A stretch of DNA of 64,000 bases, taken from contig CAMXCT020000335.1 in assembly GCA_947184155.2 (NCBI GenBank), positions 1,482,992-1,546,991 of the forward strand. Direction: 5' to 3'. The notes below the pieces were generated by a model, which was not told where the DNA came from, did no database searches, and saw only the letters and a program-made list of their open reading frames with translations. The stretch comes from Cladocopium goreaui (lineage: Eukaryota; Sar; Dinophyceae; Suessiales; Symbiodiniaceae). The position numbers and the translations under genes are program-made. This document shows positions 38,901 through 47,066 of the stretch, piece after piece (positions within the stretch are counted from its first letter, which is position 1; each line of letters starts with the position of its first letter).

Positions 38901-40999
38901 ACTTGGGGCTCAGAATCTTTGCAGCGTGGGAGAGGTTTGTCAGCCGGAACCCGCGCGCGGTGGAGACATCTTCAACCTATGGCACCGCCGACTGCAAGAT
39001 GGACAAACCAACAGTGGAGAAGTGGAAGGCCGAACTACGCAAGCTGGTGGGCAGTCAAGGCAAGCCCACGGTGGACCTTCAGTCAAGATGGAGGTACAAG
39101 TCCCCGCTTGATGCGGACCTCATCAGGGCGTGGACCCGCAAGTCCGGGGACCCCGACACGGACCTCGCAGACTGGGTGGAGAAGGGCACCCCACTAGGCG
39201 TCAACCTCGACATCGAGCCGAAGGGCGTCTTTCCCCCATCGGACAAGGAAGGCGAGCCAGAGGTGATGATGGACGCCAGCCTGCAGATAGCACGGGGGTC
39301 GCTCACCAACTACACCAGCATCGCAGACAACATGGAGGACGCCAAGGAGGAGATACAGAGGCTCCTGGACCTTGGGTACGTGATGAAGGTCTCGAAGGAA
39401 CAGGTGGACCAGCACTTCTCACAGGGCACCATCTCCAAACTGGCCATCATTGTCAAAACGAGGCCAGACGGCTCTTGCAAGAGGAGTTTGATAATAGACC
39501 TCAGGCGCTCCGGAGGCAACAGCAAAGCGCGACTTCGTGAGAAGATCGTGTTGCCGAGGGCCATGGACGCGGTGGCCATGGTGCGGAGTCTACACAAACT
39601 CCATCAGCAAGTCACCGTGGAGGAGCAGAAGGCCAGATGGACCAGGGAGCTCACGCTCATAGACATCGCAGATGCCTTCCCTCACCTGCCGGTGCACGAG
39701 AAGGAATTGGAGCACACCCTGACCCCTGACGTTGAGGGCGACGGCTACCTGCTGTTCAGGGCCTTGTTGTTCGGCTTCCGCACTGCCCCACTGCTGTGGT
39801 CGAGGATGGCAGCGTGGACGTCCAGGGTGTTGCAAGCCTGCCTCCCACATGATGAGGCACAGCACCAGACCTACCTCGATGACTCATTGTGGGCACTGCA
39901 AGGCACCCTCGCTCGCAGGAACGTCATCCTGAGCTTCGTCCTGTACACGATGGCGGCGATTGGCTTCAAGCTCTCGGTGGGCAAAGGTGAAAGAGGCTCT
40001 GCAGTGACGTGGGCAGGAGTAGAGTTCAAACTCCTCTCGGACAGGGAGGTGTTGGTCACCCTGCCGGAGAAGTTCATCGCCGACCTGCAGGGGAGGATCA
40101 AGGAATGGGAAGGAAGAGGCATGGCGCCTATGGCCGAGCTGCGGACGGTCACGGGGAAGCTCTCCTGGCTCTCCGGGGTCCTACCAAGGACGAAGTGGAT
40201 CCTGAGGGTCTTCTACGCCGTGATGGCGGACAGGGAGGCCGAAGTGAAATCAGGCAAGGAGGCGGTAAGGAGGGACAACCGAACGGACCAGAGGAACAAG
40301 GACGGCCTCTTCGTGGTCAAACGTCTGGAAGGTGCCCGTTTGGCCTTGACCCAGTACCTCAACGTGGCGAAGGAAAGGCTGTCGAGGAAGATTGCTCTCA
40401 CCGCCCGGGACAAAGCCAAGGTGAACATTATCACTGACGCCTCCCCGGAAGGGCTGGGCGCGGTGCTGGTCATCAATGACCAAGTCATTGACACAGTGGC
40501 GTCCCCGGTCACGGAGTTCGACGCGAAGGCACTGGGCTTCGAGCTGGGCTCTTCCTCCTCTCAAGGGGTGGTCGAGGCTTTGGCCATCATCATGGCCTTG
40601 CACCACTGGGGGGCCAAGCTGGCAGGCATGAACGTACATATCACCATCCAATCGGATTCGGTGACAGCTTTGGCCACCACCCAGAAGAAGTCAGGAGCCT
40701 CAGCCGCCCAGAATTTCTGCGGCGCCGTGTTGGGTGTGCTGTTGGAGCGGTACAGAGTGGAGGATGCCAAGCTCCAGCACATCCCCGGCGTGGCAAACAA
40801 GGTTGCAGACTATTTGAGCCGGCCGTCGATGTGGGGGAAGTCCACCAGACCACCCGAGGTTGGCGAAGGAACCATCTCGGCGAGTGTTGTCAGGGACGAT
40901 GACTTCTATCCCTTACCGACGCCAGGCCGCCGACCGGACCTTTGGGGCAAGTCGGAAGATACAGACCCGACAGGACCCTGGATGTCTTGGCTTGGTTAA
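35894..40999 (+). CDS. Gag-pol of the YR retroelement: gag, methyltransferase-like, RT, RNase H
   Basis: One frame is open for 1,701 codons. Residues 1-300 are gag. Between about 36,790 and 37,430 the better reading is the next frame (separate entry). From residue about 600 a methyltransferase-like domain has FFFLHLYSGPHDPLGTTLER, GFPCTSFSRLRW (Cys 678), TVENPPPSDHD (Glu 749), KRTFKPQMFAGS and CPCGKADHIPVVG...GHYSDELCEAY. A charged Lys/Glu-rich linker follows (about 850-960). RT has LTLIDIADAFPHL (Asp 1257), LLFGFRTAPLLWSRM and QTYLDDSLW (Asp 1329-1330). RNase H has IITDASPEGLG (Asp 1515), VVEALAIIMALHHWG and ITIQSDSVTAL, ending near LQHIPGVANKVADYLSRPS. The true start could be the Met at 35,894 or later in A1. 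Confidence 0.85.
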   Translation: MLRGWWVDCLPWVPFWLKCPGKHPPIVLFLHSWVASRMAWPLELAPFSSLRACRAFYGVEDPVWDAFIRAAGDPGDDYRLLAALPPAALAATTEAATMASGEHLTVVQAAQVGLVYRLARRKLHVEAGLDIRLWVDPDPWADAPTATPPIMEPTDTSKALVERKMKFSAVLDQGDESEFVISSEEQKQRWLENFVRQTGGLPLEQEEPSTEQISALLRRVNSGGAPYADFSVWLPYGKKAHRTQKYRSYIPVMGGYITKEIPGPGSFDQWRASFRVYRTAMLMLDILTMATCVAYEAHVEKLDRLLPRGLAPHRGGGRPWEIRALGKTEGLSEPGHRQRHEGTNGMGSRKPLGVPIQDAREGQLVLGGAGSCASECMAGARIQRKAADAGGSGRCSLNSRRHQCDQAGHGIHGGDTIFDTKDKERQEKRGVQTETNRCRRSDRRQEDQRRREGQRQGEREATGMLRLEQQQWGLCWLTTRCRLPRKGGKGARMHQVRLGGTPFMSMPSEGRLIAQLQMDWFCRTPTTRRRSDMGDDANKTSWYPPLWMWAGSNADRRGRERRDSRSGDKDKAGEERSRSRRRRRQHNEDKAEFNGKLMTLDIYLMKRRFFFLHLYSGPHDPLGTTLERLAKRCKMKVTVESYDRENGGADLLADQPYAKLLQQAREGKWDGYHAGFPCTSFSRLRWREREGYPGPCRSRSHPYGIPGNSVALQKECDQGTLHASRSLMMAEVIANSRPDDVIKPAVTVENPPPSDHDQHCSAWELPEVHSAVEKLDWTKVAFTSCHFQRRVELGKRTFKPQMFAGSLLGIRSLAGTCPCGKADHIPVVGKARSVESGHYSDELCEAYAELVIHHFRRLATAEFYAKREADLKKEVDELRRKSAKRERSPSPAGNADEPRAKTKEEEAEQAKAESTATSKSKARPKEEDEYTYEYETEDDEDTKVPMKTEKDDPKEAKAWIGGSGNYGMLKESKAKENNPANLNYLGGMRNPTETVEGMPGSLNLGLRIFAAWERFVSRNPRAVETSSTYGTADCKMDKPTVEKWKAELRKLVGSQGKPTVDLQSRWRYKSPLDADLIRAWTRKSGDPDTDLADWVEKGTPLGVNLDIEPKGVFPPSDKEGEPEVMMDASLQIARGSLTNYTSIADNMEDAKEEIQRLLDLGYVMKVSKEQVDQHFSQGTISKLAIIVKTRPDGSCKRSLIIDLRRSGGNSKARLREKIVLPRAMDAVAMVRSLHKLHQQVTVEEQKARWTRELTLIDIADAFPHLPVHEKELEHTLTPDVEGDGYLLFRALLFGFRTAPLLWSRMAAWTSRVLQACLPHDEAQHQTYLDDSLWALQGTLARRNVILSFVLYTMAAIGFKLSVGKGERGSAVTWAGVEFKLLSDREVLVTLPEKFIADLQGRIKEWEGRGMAPMAELRTVTGKLSWLSGVLPRTKWILRVFYAVMADREAEVKSGKEAVRRDNRTDQRNKDGLFVVKRLEGARLALTQYLNVAKERLSRKIALTARDKAKVNIITDASPEGLGAVLVINDQVIDTVASPVTEFDAKALGFELGSSSSQGVVEALAIIMALHHWGAKLAGMNVHITIQSDSVTALATTQKKSGASAAQNFCGAVLGVLLERYRVEDAKLQHIPGVANKVADYLSRPSMWGKSTRPPEVGEGTISASVVRDDDFYPLPTPGRRPDLWGKSEDTDPTGPWMSWLG
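35910..35968 (+). promoter_or_regulatory. Hairpin with spliced-leader-like loop in A1
   Basis: Arms 35,910-35,926 (GGGTGGATTGCTTGCCA) and 35,953-35,968 (TGGCAAGCATCCACCC) pair over 16 bp with one bulged T. The 26-base loop contains GCCATTTTGGCTCAAG (35,932-35,947), identical to the last 16 bases of the 22-base dinoflagellate spliced leader as I know it. An inner GGG/CCC can extend the stem. The same structure is in A2. Confidence 0.8.
36786..37430 (+). CDS. Gag C-terminal part with zinc knuckle (alternate frame)
   Basis: This frame reads as ordered gag: RFYPGAWHLIVAADD-like (here FYPGAWHLIVAADDLGRSEH), ENPWECLFRMLVKDSSFW, VHVPANAWLAHGSKGKPLTP, a basic stretch DAKKIKGDGKGKGKGKEK and the Cys/His module CYAWNNNNGACAG then CTKCGSVGHPSCQC (a CX2CX4HX4C knuckle). 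The other frame is scrambled here. The shift point lies in CTTTTACCC near 36,793: with one T fewer the upstream frame would continue directly into this one. At 37,430 this frame stops and the methyltransferase/RT part is in -1, so gag may end here with pol reached by frameshift. Confidence 0.7.
   Translation: MWRSWTDFYPGAWHLIVAADDLGRSEHLVRLRVSVNLDIANGTKEPMGWAAENPWECLFRMLVKDSSFWAEQVHVPANAWLAHGSKGKPLTPAEAVAAASIQGGINAIKPDTESTAGTPSSTRRTRNARRREASKRKQTDAEGPTDAKKIKGDGKGKGKGKEKPQACYAWNNNNGACAGLPPGAACQGRVARAHACTKCGSVGHPSCQCPQKDG
37680..38470 (+). other. Cytosine-C5 methyltransferase-like domain in the YR element
   Basis: Domain of about 260 residues within gag-pol. It keeps a motif-I-like strand, the Pro-Cys (codon 37,925) and Glu-Asn-Pro (Glu codon 38,138) of motifs IV and VI, and a C-terminal K-x-x-x-P...C-x-C...H-x-P...GHYS pattern shared with the copia domain at 10.8-11.7 kb. 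DIRS-type elements usually carry a Dam-like adenine methyltransferase domain instead; here the type and position differ. Activity is not established. Confidence 0.6.
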
Positions 41000-41047
41000 A
41001 AATGGCTGCAGCCCCCTTGTGTTATCGTTGTGACTGCAAGGCAAAAG

Positions 41048-41101
41048 GTAAGGAGGTTCGTAATCCACAGGTCATCTTGTCATTTGATGTTCTCCCCACA
41101 G
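41048..41101 (+). other. Candidate 54-nt intron
   Basis: GTAAGG at 41,048 and TTCTCCCCACAG ending 41,101 look like a donor and acceptor with a pyrimidine tract. It lies between the pol stop and the YR frame, where splicing could join them. Alternatively it is only a spacer. Confidence 0.3.
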
Positions 41102-41148
41102 AACTGGCTCAATATGCCCCCTGACACCCCGCTGGGTTTGCTCATCCA

Positions 41149-43251
41149 ATGGCTGGCCCTGACAGGGCTCGTTTGCCACGCGACAGCCTTGGCTTGGGCC
41201 TGTCTGAGATGCTGCAGACGCAGGCAAACCTGCCCTTTCGACCCCTGCACGAGGGTCAACGCGGGGAGGGTGTGGGCATGGGAAGCAATGCATCCGGGGT
41301 GTCTATTACGAGACTACTCCGAGTGCCCGCGACAACGTCAATCGAGCCAAGGAGGAGCGGACCAAGCAGCGCCAGCCAGGGGTTTGACAACCCTGGTGAA
41401 CCGCAGGAACCCTTCGAGGCGAACCAGTCAAGGGTAACCATGAGCGATGTCTTTGGGAGAAGTCGAGGTCGTGGTGCTCATGGTGACGAAGGACAATATG
41501 AGGGACCAAGCGTCTCAATGGGGGAAGTGTTTGGCAGGACCAGGCCACAACCCCTTCACAATGATATGGGCAGCCATCTGAGCCCAAGCGCAGGACTGAG
41601 CAGTTTTGGACGGCTGCATCGAACCACCTTGGTAGACAGAGAGCCGCCCATGGAGTTCGTGCCCGGCATGATGGTACCTGCAAACGTCGAGAGGGGTGAC
41701 ACCCAGAGGGAAAACACAGCAGAGGGAGGCATCTTCGGCGCTGCCCCAGCCCTGAGCAGGGTCTTCAAGATGGCGTCCGAGACGTGCAAGTCGGTATACA
41801 ACATGTGGAGCCCCAAGAAGGAACCCAAGGAGGACAAGACGGAGAGGATAGCCGTCCCGAAGCTCAACCTAGACGGCAAGCCAGCCTCGCAAGGCTCCCG
41901 CAAGAGGAAGGCAGTGAACGTGTTGGAACTGGCCAGAAGGGCGAGCAGGAGCAAGACAGCCGTCGCAGAGCTGGAAGAGGGCTTCAACTCGAAGACGTCG
42001 GTGGCCACCAAGAAGGCGATGAGGGCTACTATTGGAAAGATCCTCAAGGAGGCGAGGGGCGAGCCGCCGGTACCCCCCACTACGGCCACTACGGAGAAGC
42101 TGAAGGTGCTTGCGGGTGTGCTCAAACAGGCCAACTATCGCGCGGCACCGCAATACCTGGGAGAGTTCAAGATCATGGCAATCGAAGGGGGCCACCAATG
42201 GTCCGACCAGCTCGAGAGGACTTTGAAGCTTTGCAAAAGGTCCACAACGAGAGCTCTGGGGCCCAAGAAGAAGGCCAAGGAAGTCCCGGTGCAAGAGACG
42301 GGCAAAACCTTTGTCCCAACAGTGACGAGGAAGAAACCTAAGACGGTCCCGCTAGCCAGGGAGCTGTTCGAGTTTGGAGTGATCTGGATGCTTCGCGAGA
42401 TTGAGCTGGCCCTGCTGACGAAGGATCACCTGAAGGTGGACGTGGAGAGCCGTAGTGTGGTCCTCACCATACCGGTGTCGAAGACGGACCAAACAGGGTT
42501 GGTGATGACCAGGATGCTGCAGTGCCTCTGTGAGAGTAAGGATTGCTCCACGGGGTGTCCACTGCGAGTGTCAGCCCTGCTCGTCTTCGGCATGGAGGAC
42601 TTGAAAACACACCACGCCGCCGTGACCAACAAGGGCAAGAAGGCAAAGAAGTCCCAGGTCGTCAAGGAGTGGCAGAAGCTCTATGGAAAGGGCACATCCG
42701 GACACTCCACCAGGAGAACAGGGGCCCTACGGTACATCCGGCATGGGTGGGCCATCCCACAGGTGGCCTACCTTGGGCGTTGGAAGTCCGACGTGATCTA
42801 CGAGTACGCGGCCGAAGCTTTGGAAAGCCTGCCGGTCAATGCCAACAGAGCCTTCATCACGAACCTCTACGGCACGAAGGAACACAATGAAATGGGGCCC
42901 ATCAATTATAAGCCCAGGGACGTGGAGGAAGTCAGAGATTACCTCCTCTCCGAATTGTCCCTGGCACAGGAGCACCAGCAGCGCGCCTTGAAAGCCATGG
43001 ACTTTGAAATCGAGTCCATGAAGAAAAGGGCCGACCGAAACAACGGGAGACTTCCCCCCTTCGTCAGGTTGCTCGACAGCAGGATCGTGCACCACAACTG
43101 GAACATGACCGCCTGCACTCCACCTCTGGCCTGGAAGACGATGTGCGGCTGGCACTACCACAAGTCGGACTACATGTTCCTGGCGTCGGAGGAAGGAGGA
43201 CAAGTCTGCAAAAAGTGCATGGAGATCGCGCAGTTGCAGAAGAGGGTATAA
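41149..43251 (+). CDS. Tyrosine recombinase of the YR retroelement
   Basis: The 700-codon frame would integrate circular cDNA through a Tyr nucleophile. A long N-terminal region with repeated VTMSDVFGRSRG / VSMGEVFGRTRP motifs (residues about 98-133) precedes the catalytic domain. Catalytic residues visible: Arg 416 in WMLREIELALL, a Lys in IPVSKTDQTG, His 519 and Arg 522 in GHSTRRTGALRYIRHGW, Trp 545 in YLGRWKSDVIYEYAAE and Tyr 551 or 553. A C-terminal CGWHYHKSDYMFLASEEGG with VCKKC suggests a zinc-binding module. The start is uncertain: hydrophobic sequence just upstream (LLIQWLALTGLVCHATALAW) lies in another frame. The stop is inside repeat B1. Confidence 0.88.
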   Translation: MAGPDRARLPRDSLGLGLSEMLQTQANLPFRPLHEGQRGEGVGMGSNASGVSITRLLRVPATTSIEPRRSGPSSASQGFDNPGEPQEPFEANQSRVTMSDVFGRSRGRGAHGDEGQYEGPSVSMGEVFGRTRPQPLHNDMGSHLSPSAGLSSFGRLHRTTLVDREPPMEFVPGMMVPANVERGDTQRENTAEGGIFGAAPALSRVFKMASETCKSVYNMWSPKKEPKEDKTERIAVPKLNLDGKPASQGSRKRKAVNVLELARRASRSKTAVAELEEGFNSKTSVATKKAMRATIGKILKEARGEPPVPPTTATTEKLKVLAGVLKQANYRAAPQYLGEFKIMAIEGGHQWSDQLERTLKLCKRSTTRALGPKKKAKEVPVQETGKTFVPTVTRKKPKTVPLARELFEFGVIWMLREIELALLTKDHLKVDVESRSVVLTIPVSKTDQTGLVMTRMLQCLCESKDCSTGCPLRVSALLVFGMEDLKTHHAAVTNKGKKAKKSQVVKEWQKLYGKGTSGHSTRRTGALRYIRHGWAIPQVAYLGRWKSDVIYEYAAEALESLPVNANRAFITNLYGTKEHNEMGPINYKPRDVEEVRDYLLSELSLAQEHQQRALKAMDFEIESMKKRADRNNGRLPPFVRLLDSRIVHHNWNMTACTPPLAWKTMCGWHYHKSDYMFLASEEGGQVCKKCMEIAQLQKRV

Positions 43252-43370
43252 TGTGCGTAACCATGCACAAAGGAGACCCAGCTGCAGCACAGATCCCAGC
43301 TGAGGTCAACCCAACCAGGTTCCACCATCCGAAAAAGATGTCTCTGGTGTTGGATGCATGTGGAATTGTT
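43242..43370 (+). repeat. Split direct repeat B1
   Basis: 129 bp starting GAGGGTATAATGTGCG and ending GCATGTGGAATTGTT; it begins ten bases before the end of the recombinase frame. Confidence 0.95.
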
Positions 43371-43503
43371 GGGAAAGGAAATGGAGCCCCGGAATTTCCT
43401 GCTGAACAATTCAGCATGCTAAGGGGTTGGTGGGTGGATTGCTTGCCATGGGTGCCATTTTGGCTCAAGTGCCCTGGCAAGCATCCACCCATTGTTTTGT
43501 TTT
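43371..43503 (+). repeat. Split direct repeat A2
   Basis: 133 bp, matches A1 and joins B1 without a gap. Confidence 0.95.
43432..43490 (+). promoter_or_regulatory. Hairpin with spliced-leader-like loop in A2
   Basis: Second copy of the hairpin; GCCATTTTGGCTCAAG is at 43,454-43,469. Confidence 0.8.
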
Positions 43504-43529
43504 CCTCACCCACCCACCCATAAGTGGTG

Positions 43530-43658
43530 GAGGGTATAATGTGCGTAACCATGCACAAAGGAGACCCAGCTGCAGCACAGATCCCAGCTGAGGTCAACCC
43601 AACCAGGTTCCACCATCCGAAAAAGATGTCTCTGGCGTTGGATGCATGTGGAATTGTT
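43530..43658 (+). repeat. Split direct repeat B2
   Basis: 129 bp, one difference from B1 (CTGGCGTTGG for CTGGTGTTGG). A 26-bp CCCACCCACCCA-containing spacer separates it from A2. Confidence 0.95.
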
Positions 43659-43859
43659 TTGCGGCTTAAATCACTGTTTCGAGCCATTCGAGCCATTCGA
43701 GCCGTGCGGTTGGAAAGGTCCAAGGCCAACACTTTTCGTGCAGGATCACAGACCACGTGGCGGGCGAAAAGATCTCCTTAGAGGTCTGGGGAGCGTCGCT
43801 AAACATTGGGCGTGGTGTTTGAACAGGAAACGGTGCGTAGTCCCATCTTGGATGATATT
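43659..43859. other. Right flank of the YR element
   Basis: GC-richer to about 43,830, with CGAGCCATTCGAGCCATTCG short repeats. An open frame of 40 codons continues here but is not recognised. Confidence 0.4.
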
Positions 43860-44030
43860 CTGGTTGGTGGCTTGGAACATTTGTATTGGGACTAATGTAT
43901 GGGAATATATGGGTTAACCACCAAGCAGGGAATATATGGGAATATGTGGGAACAAATGTTCTTGGAACATGATTTTTCCAATCATACTCCCAACTGACGA
44001 ACTCATAGTTTTCAGAGGGGTTGAAACGAA
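43860..44030. mobile_element. MITE family D, decayed and rearranged copy 6
   Basis: CTGGTTGGTGGCTTGGAAC at the left, then a TATGGGAATATATGGG duplication with CCACCAAGCAG, then TTGGAACATG...CAGAGGGGTTGAAACG. Probably two overlapping partial copies. Confidence 0.5.
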
Positions 44031-44775
44031 GCAGCTATGATATTCAATCGTTTATACGGATTCCCACAATGGATTTTGATACTCCTCTATTGTTTAGTAT
44101 AGTCCCCAATGTTCATCAACCAACAGGGACATGATAGAATACGAAATCAATGGGATTGTCATAACAGGATATACCGGAATATCATATGTACTGACAATAA
44201 TATGGATGGGAAACTGCGCAATGAATTGATATGAAAATTATATTACCATAAAGGAAGAGTTCAACCTTGAGAACTGAACGATAGGATATGGCTCATACAT
44301 ATTTGAATGTGTATATAATTATATATATATTACGGTAAGATATGAAGTATAATTATGTGTTAGATGTATACTGTATATAGGATATTCATACAATGCAAAC
44401 TTCATGATTATCGCGAACACAATAGGACCTGTTCCATGTAATTTTTCCTTGGAAACGCAGTGATAATACAATGGGAATATCACAGAGACATAGAGGGAAT
44501 ATAGTGGAAATATCAGGAATATTAAAACATCAGTGGTTTATCTAACTGTTGGGCATAATACAGATATAATGGATGTATAACTGTATAACCCTGTGATATG
44601 GGCATATTATAGGGATGTAAAAGGAATATGTAGCCAACACTAACGGTGCAATGGTTTGTTACTTCAGTGTTTGAAGCCACTTTTGGTTGATGGTTAGTCA
44701 TTCAAAATGGTGAGTTAACCGTCATTTTTGGGACTTTCAGCATGATTTAAAATTGATAAAGGATCATCCATGGAT
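44031..44775. other. AT-rich spacer, no gene
   Basis: Stops in all frames and AT microsatellite at 44,318-44,332; nothing else seen. Confidence 0.5.
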
Positions 44776-44880
44776 TACCCTCTGGTAAACAAACATAGCT
44801 ATAGAAAATGACCATTTTGAATAGGTAAATCAACTATAAATGTGGTATTTTCAATAGATGTGTTAAATTTCCAGAGGGTA
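44776..44880. mobile_element. MITE family A, copy 5
   Basis: Complete TACCCTCTGGTAA to TTTCCAGAGGGTA copy, 105 bp. Confidence 0.8.
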
Positions 44881-45486
44881 TATAGTATATGGGGCAACAC
44901 TACCAGGTTGGGGTGCAAGCACAATCCCTTGCGGCTCCTGGGAAAACCCGCCACTACAAAGGGGCGCTTCTGAACATTGCTTATGATGCTTCACCCGACT
45001 TGGAAAGTGGGTTTATCACCAGTTAGATGTGGAAAAGCACAATCCCTATCCCACCACCCAAACCAGTCAAAAGAACGTACTTAGTCAATAGCATGGGGGC
45101 AAGGGTTTGGGAATACAACCACCAAGTGGGTATGTAATCAACAAAAACCTCGGGGTCCAACCTACAGGATTTACCCGGTAAGCTAGTCTGATGAGGCAAC
45201 GAGAAATACCCATCATTCCAAAGCACCCAATGGATCTTAGTCGTCATCCCCAAATAATTAGCCCACCATGGATACATGAAACCATTGCTTTTCCCCAAGA
45301 GAAATGTCCAAACATGCACAAGGCTATCTAGTCCAATTTTGGTATGTGTCAAGTTATTAGATACCCACAGGTATGGGATGCGAATCAGTATGCGACAAAT
45401 CACCCAAATTGGCCCCAGATACCTATTAAAATTAACCCCTTTCAAAACATTCTCCGACTCATCCAAATCGCATATTGTTGATTTTT
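44881..45486. other. Spacer, no gene accepted
   Basis: A minus-strand frame of 171 codons spans 45,023-45,538, without recognisable motifs and running into a MITE; I treat it as chance. Confidence 0.4.
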
Positions 45487-45591
45487 TGGTGGTTTGGAAC
45501 ATTTGGATTATTTTTCCATACCTTGGGAATGTCATCATCCCAACTGACTTTCACTCATATTTTTCAGAGGGGTAGGTCAACCACCAACCAG
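45487..45591. mobile_element. MITE family D, copy 7
   Basis: TTGGTGGTTTGGAACATTTGG to AACCACCAACCAG. Confidence 0.75.
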
Positions 45592-45738
45592 GTTGGTTAT
45601 ATCCCATTCAATATCCGCCACAATATCCCAGGGCGGTGGGAGAGTGCTGCAATGCCACTGCGCAGATTTCTTCTCTTTGGGTGACTTGGAGGAAATGGAC
45701 AGGATGAATCCATTGTTTTTGGATATGTGATCCAATTG

Positions 45739-45863
45739 TGCAAGGTGGTGCCCCATAGTTAGCTAAGTTGGTTTATAACTCCCATAACTATGGTTTATGG
45801 CAGATATAACTATAGTTAATGGGGTTTATAAACCAACTTATAACTGGGGGGCACCATCCTGTA
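45739..45863. mobile_element. MITE family B, copy 6
   Basis: TGCAAGGTGGTGCCCCATAG to GGGGGGCACCATCCTGTA, near-consensus. Confidence 0.8.
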
Positions 45864-46004
45864 GCTTGTCATGGCCAAAAACATATCCAAAAATGGGAAA
45901 CACAATGTTTTTGGAATAGCCAGAGGGTAGCTATTTTGATGGGATTTTGGTTTCTTGTGATGATAGGTTGTCATGGCCAATCTTGGATAGCTAGGAATAT
46001 AAAA

Positions 46005-46109
46005 TACCCTCTGGTTATTTAACATAGCCATGGAAAATGGCCCATGTATAGATGGTTTACCTATTAAAAATGGTGATTTTCCATGGCTACGTTAAATAAC
46101 CATAGGGTA
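46005..46109. mobile_element. MITE family A, copy 6
   Basis: TACCCTCTGGTTATTTAACA to AACCATAGGGTA, 105 bp. Confidence 0.8.
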
Positions 46110-46467
46110 AATGCATATTTGATTGGGAATATCATCTATAAACATTAATCTATGGCTATCATAGATTTATAAACATTCATCTATGGATATCATGATCTTT
46201 TTTGTTGGACAATAACCATGGGAATATCATCAAAAAAGGGCATGGATTATTTATAAATGGCATCATAATCATATATGATTCCATGGCATCATAATCATAT
46301 ATTTATAATGGCGTCATCGGCATGTTATCATCATAAATAATCATAATCATTTATAAATAGTGGATTGTCCATTGCCAGGATTCCCGAAGGGCACCTGTCC
46401 TTGATTCAATGTTAGCAATCCATTGAAGTCATCGTTTGTTTGTAGAAGACCCATGTGGTATCCTTAG

Positions 46468-46695
46468 ATGATTACTGGTTGGTGGTCTGGTCAATGGGAA
46501 TTTTAGGATCCTAAAATGGAGGTACCTACCATATATAAGGCCTATATAAGGCCTATGTAAGGGAATATCGCCACAAAATATAGCCTTATATCGTACAGTA
46601 CCTCCATTTTAGGATCCTGGAATTCCCATTGATCTGGAACATTTGGATTATTTTCCATATTTTGGGAATAATAATCCCAAGTGACTTTCATATTA
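46468..46695. mobile_element. MITE family D, copy 8, split by a family E element
   Basis: Left part TTACTGGTTGGTGGTCTGG; right part TCTGGAACATTTGGATTATT resumes after the inserted E element; the far right end is replaced by a second E copy. Confidence 0.7.
46491..46632. mobile_element. MITE family E (TCAATGGGAATT type), copy 1
   Basis: TCAATGGGAATTTTAGGATC at the left and the inverse GGATCCTGGAATTCCCATTGA at the right; inner arms TGGAGGTACC / GTACCTCCA. Flanked by a 5-bp duplication TCTGG (46,486-46,490 and 46,633-46,637). Confidence 0.85.
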
Positions 46696-46829
46696 TCAGT
46701 GGCCATTTCAGGAACCCAAATAGGAGGTACCTACCATATATAAGGCGTAAATTTCAGGGAATATCCCAGCAAAATATGGCCTTATATGGTACAGTACCTA
46801 TATTTTTGGATACTGGAATTCCCATTGAC
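46696..46829. mobile_element. MITE family E, copy 2
   Basis: TAGGAGGTACCTACCATATA and GGTACAGTACCTATATTTTT with GGAATTCCCATTGA at the right; the left end is diverged. Confidence 0.7.
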
Positions 46830-46932
46830 ATGTGGTATCCTTAGATGATTAGAAATTGAGTTATGACCGATTTATGACCGATTTATGACCGATTTATGAG
46901 GGGATGGGTGTTATGAATGATAACCAGTTAAA

Positions 46933-47066
46933 CAAGTGAGGTGCTCCATCGTTTTCTAAGTTAGTTTGCAACTCCAATATCTAGGGTTTGTGGGTTGTAT
47001 CATATCTATATATAGTTTACGGGAAATCTAAACCAACTTATAACTGGGGAGCCTACCTTATGGTGT
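46933..47066. mobile_element. MITE family B, copy 7, diverged
   Basis: CAAGTGAGGTGCTCCATCG at the left, AACCAACTTATAACTGGGGA and a TGGTGTA end at the right. Confidence 0.55.

Larger units (their letters stand above)
35849..43658 (+). mobile_element. Tyrosine-recombinase retroelement (DIRS/Ngaro/PAT-like) with split direct repeats
   Basis: The 7,810-bp element carries RT and RNase H followed by a tyrosine recombinase, not a DDE integrase. Its ends are split direct repeats: A1 (35,849-35,981) at the left; B1 (43,242-43,370), A2 (43,371-43,503) and B2 (43,530-43,658) at the right, with B1 and A2 touching. This A1...B1A2...B2 layout is the hallmark of PAT and Ngaro elements, which replicate through a circle and leave no target duplication; none is seen. 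A1 and A2 look identical over 133 bp and B1 and B2 differ once in 129 bp, so the copy is recent. The order gag, methyltransferase-like, RT, RNase H, YR is visible. Confidence 0.92.

Noticed and set aside
35849-43658. Reading the YR element as an ordinary LTR retrotransposon
   Set aside because: The repeats are split (A1, B1A2, B2), there is no target duplication, and a tyrosine recombinase replaces the DDE integrase.
43064-43756. Minus-strand 230-codon frame across B1-A2-B2
   Set aside because: It runs over the repeats and the end of the recombinase; the repeated peptide comes from the direct repeats.
45023-45538. Minus-strand 171-codon frame
   Set aside because: No motif; it ends inside a family D MITE and has AT-rich composition like the spacer.
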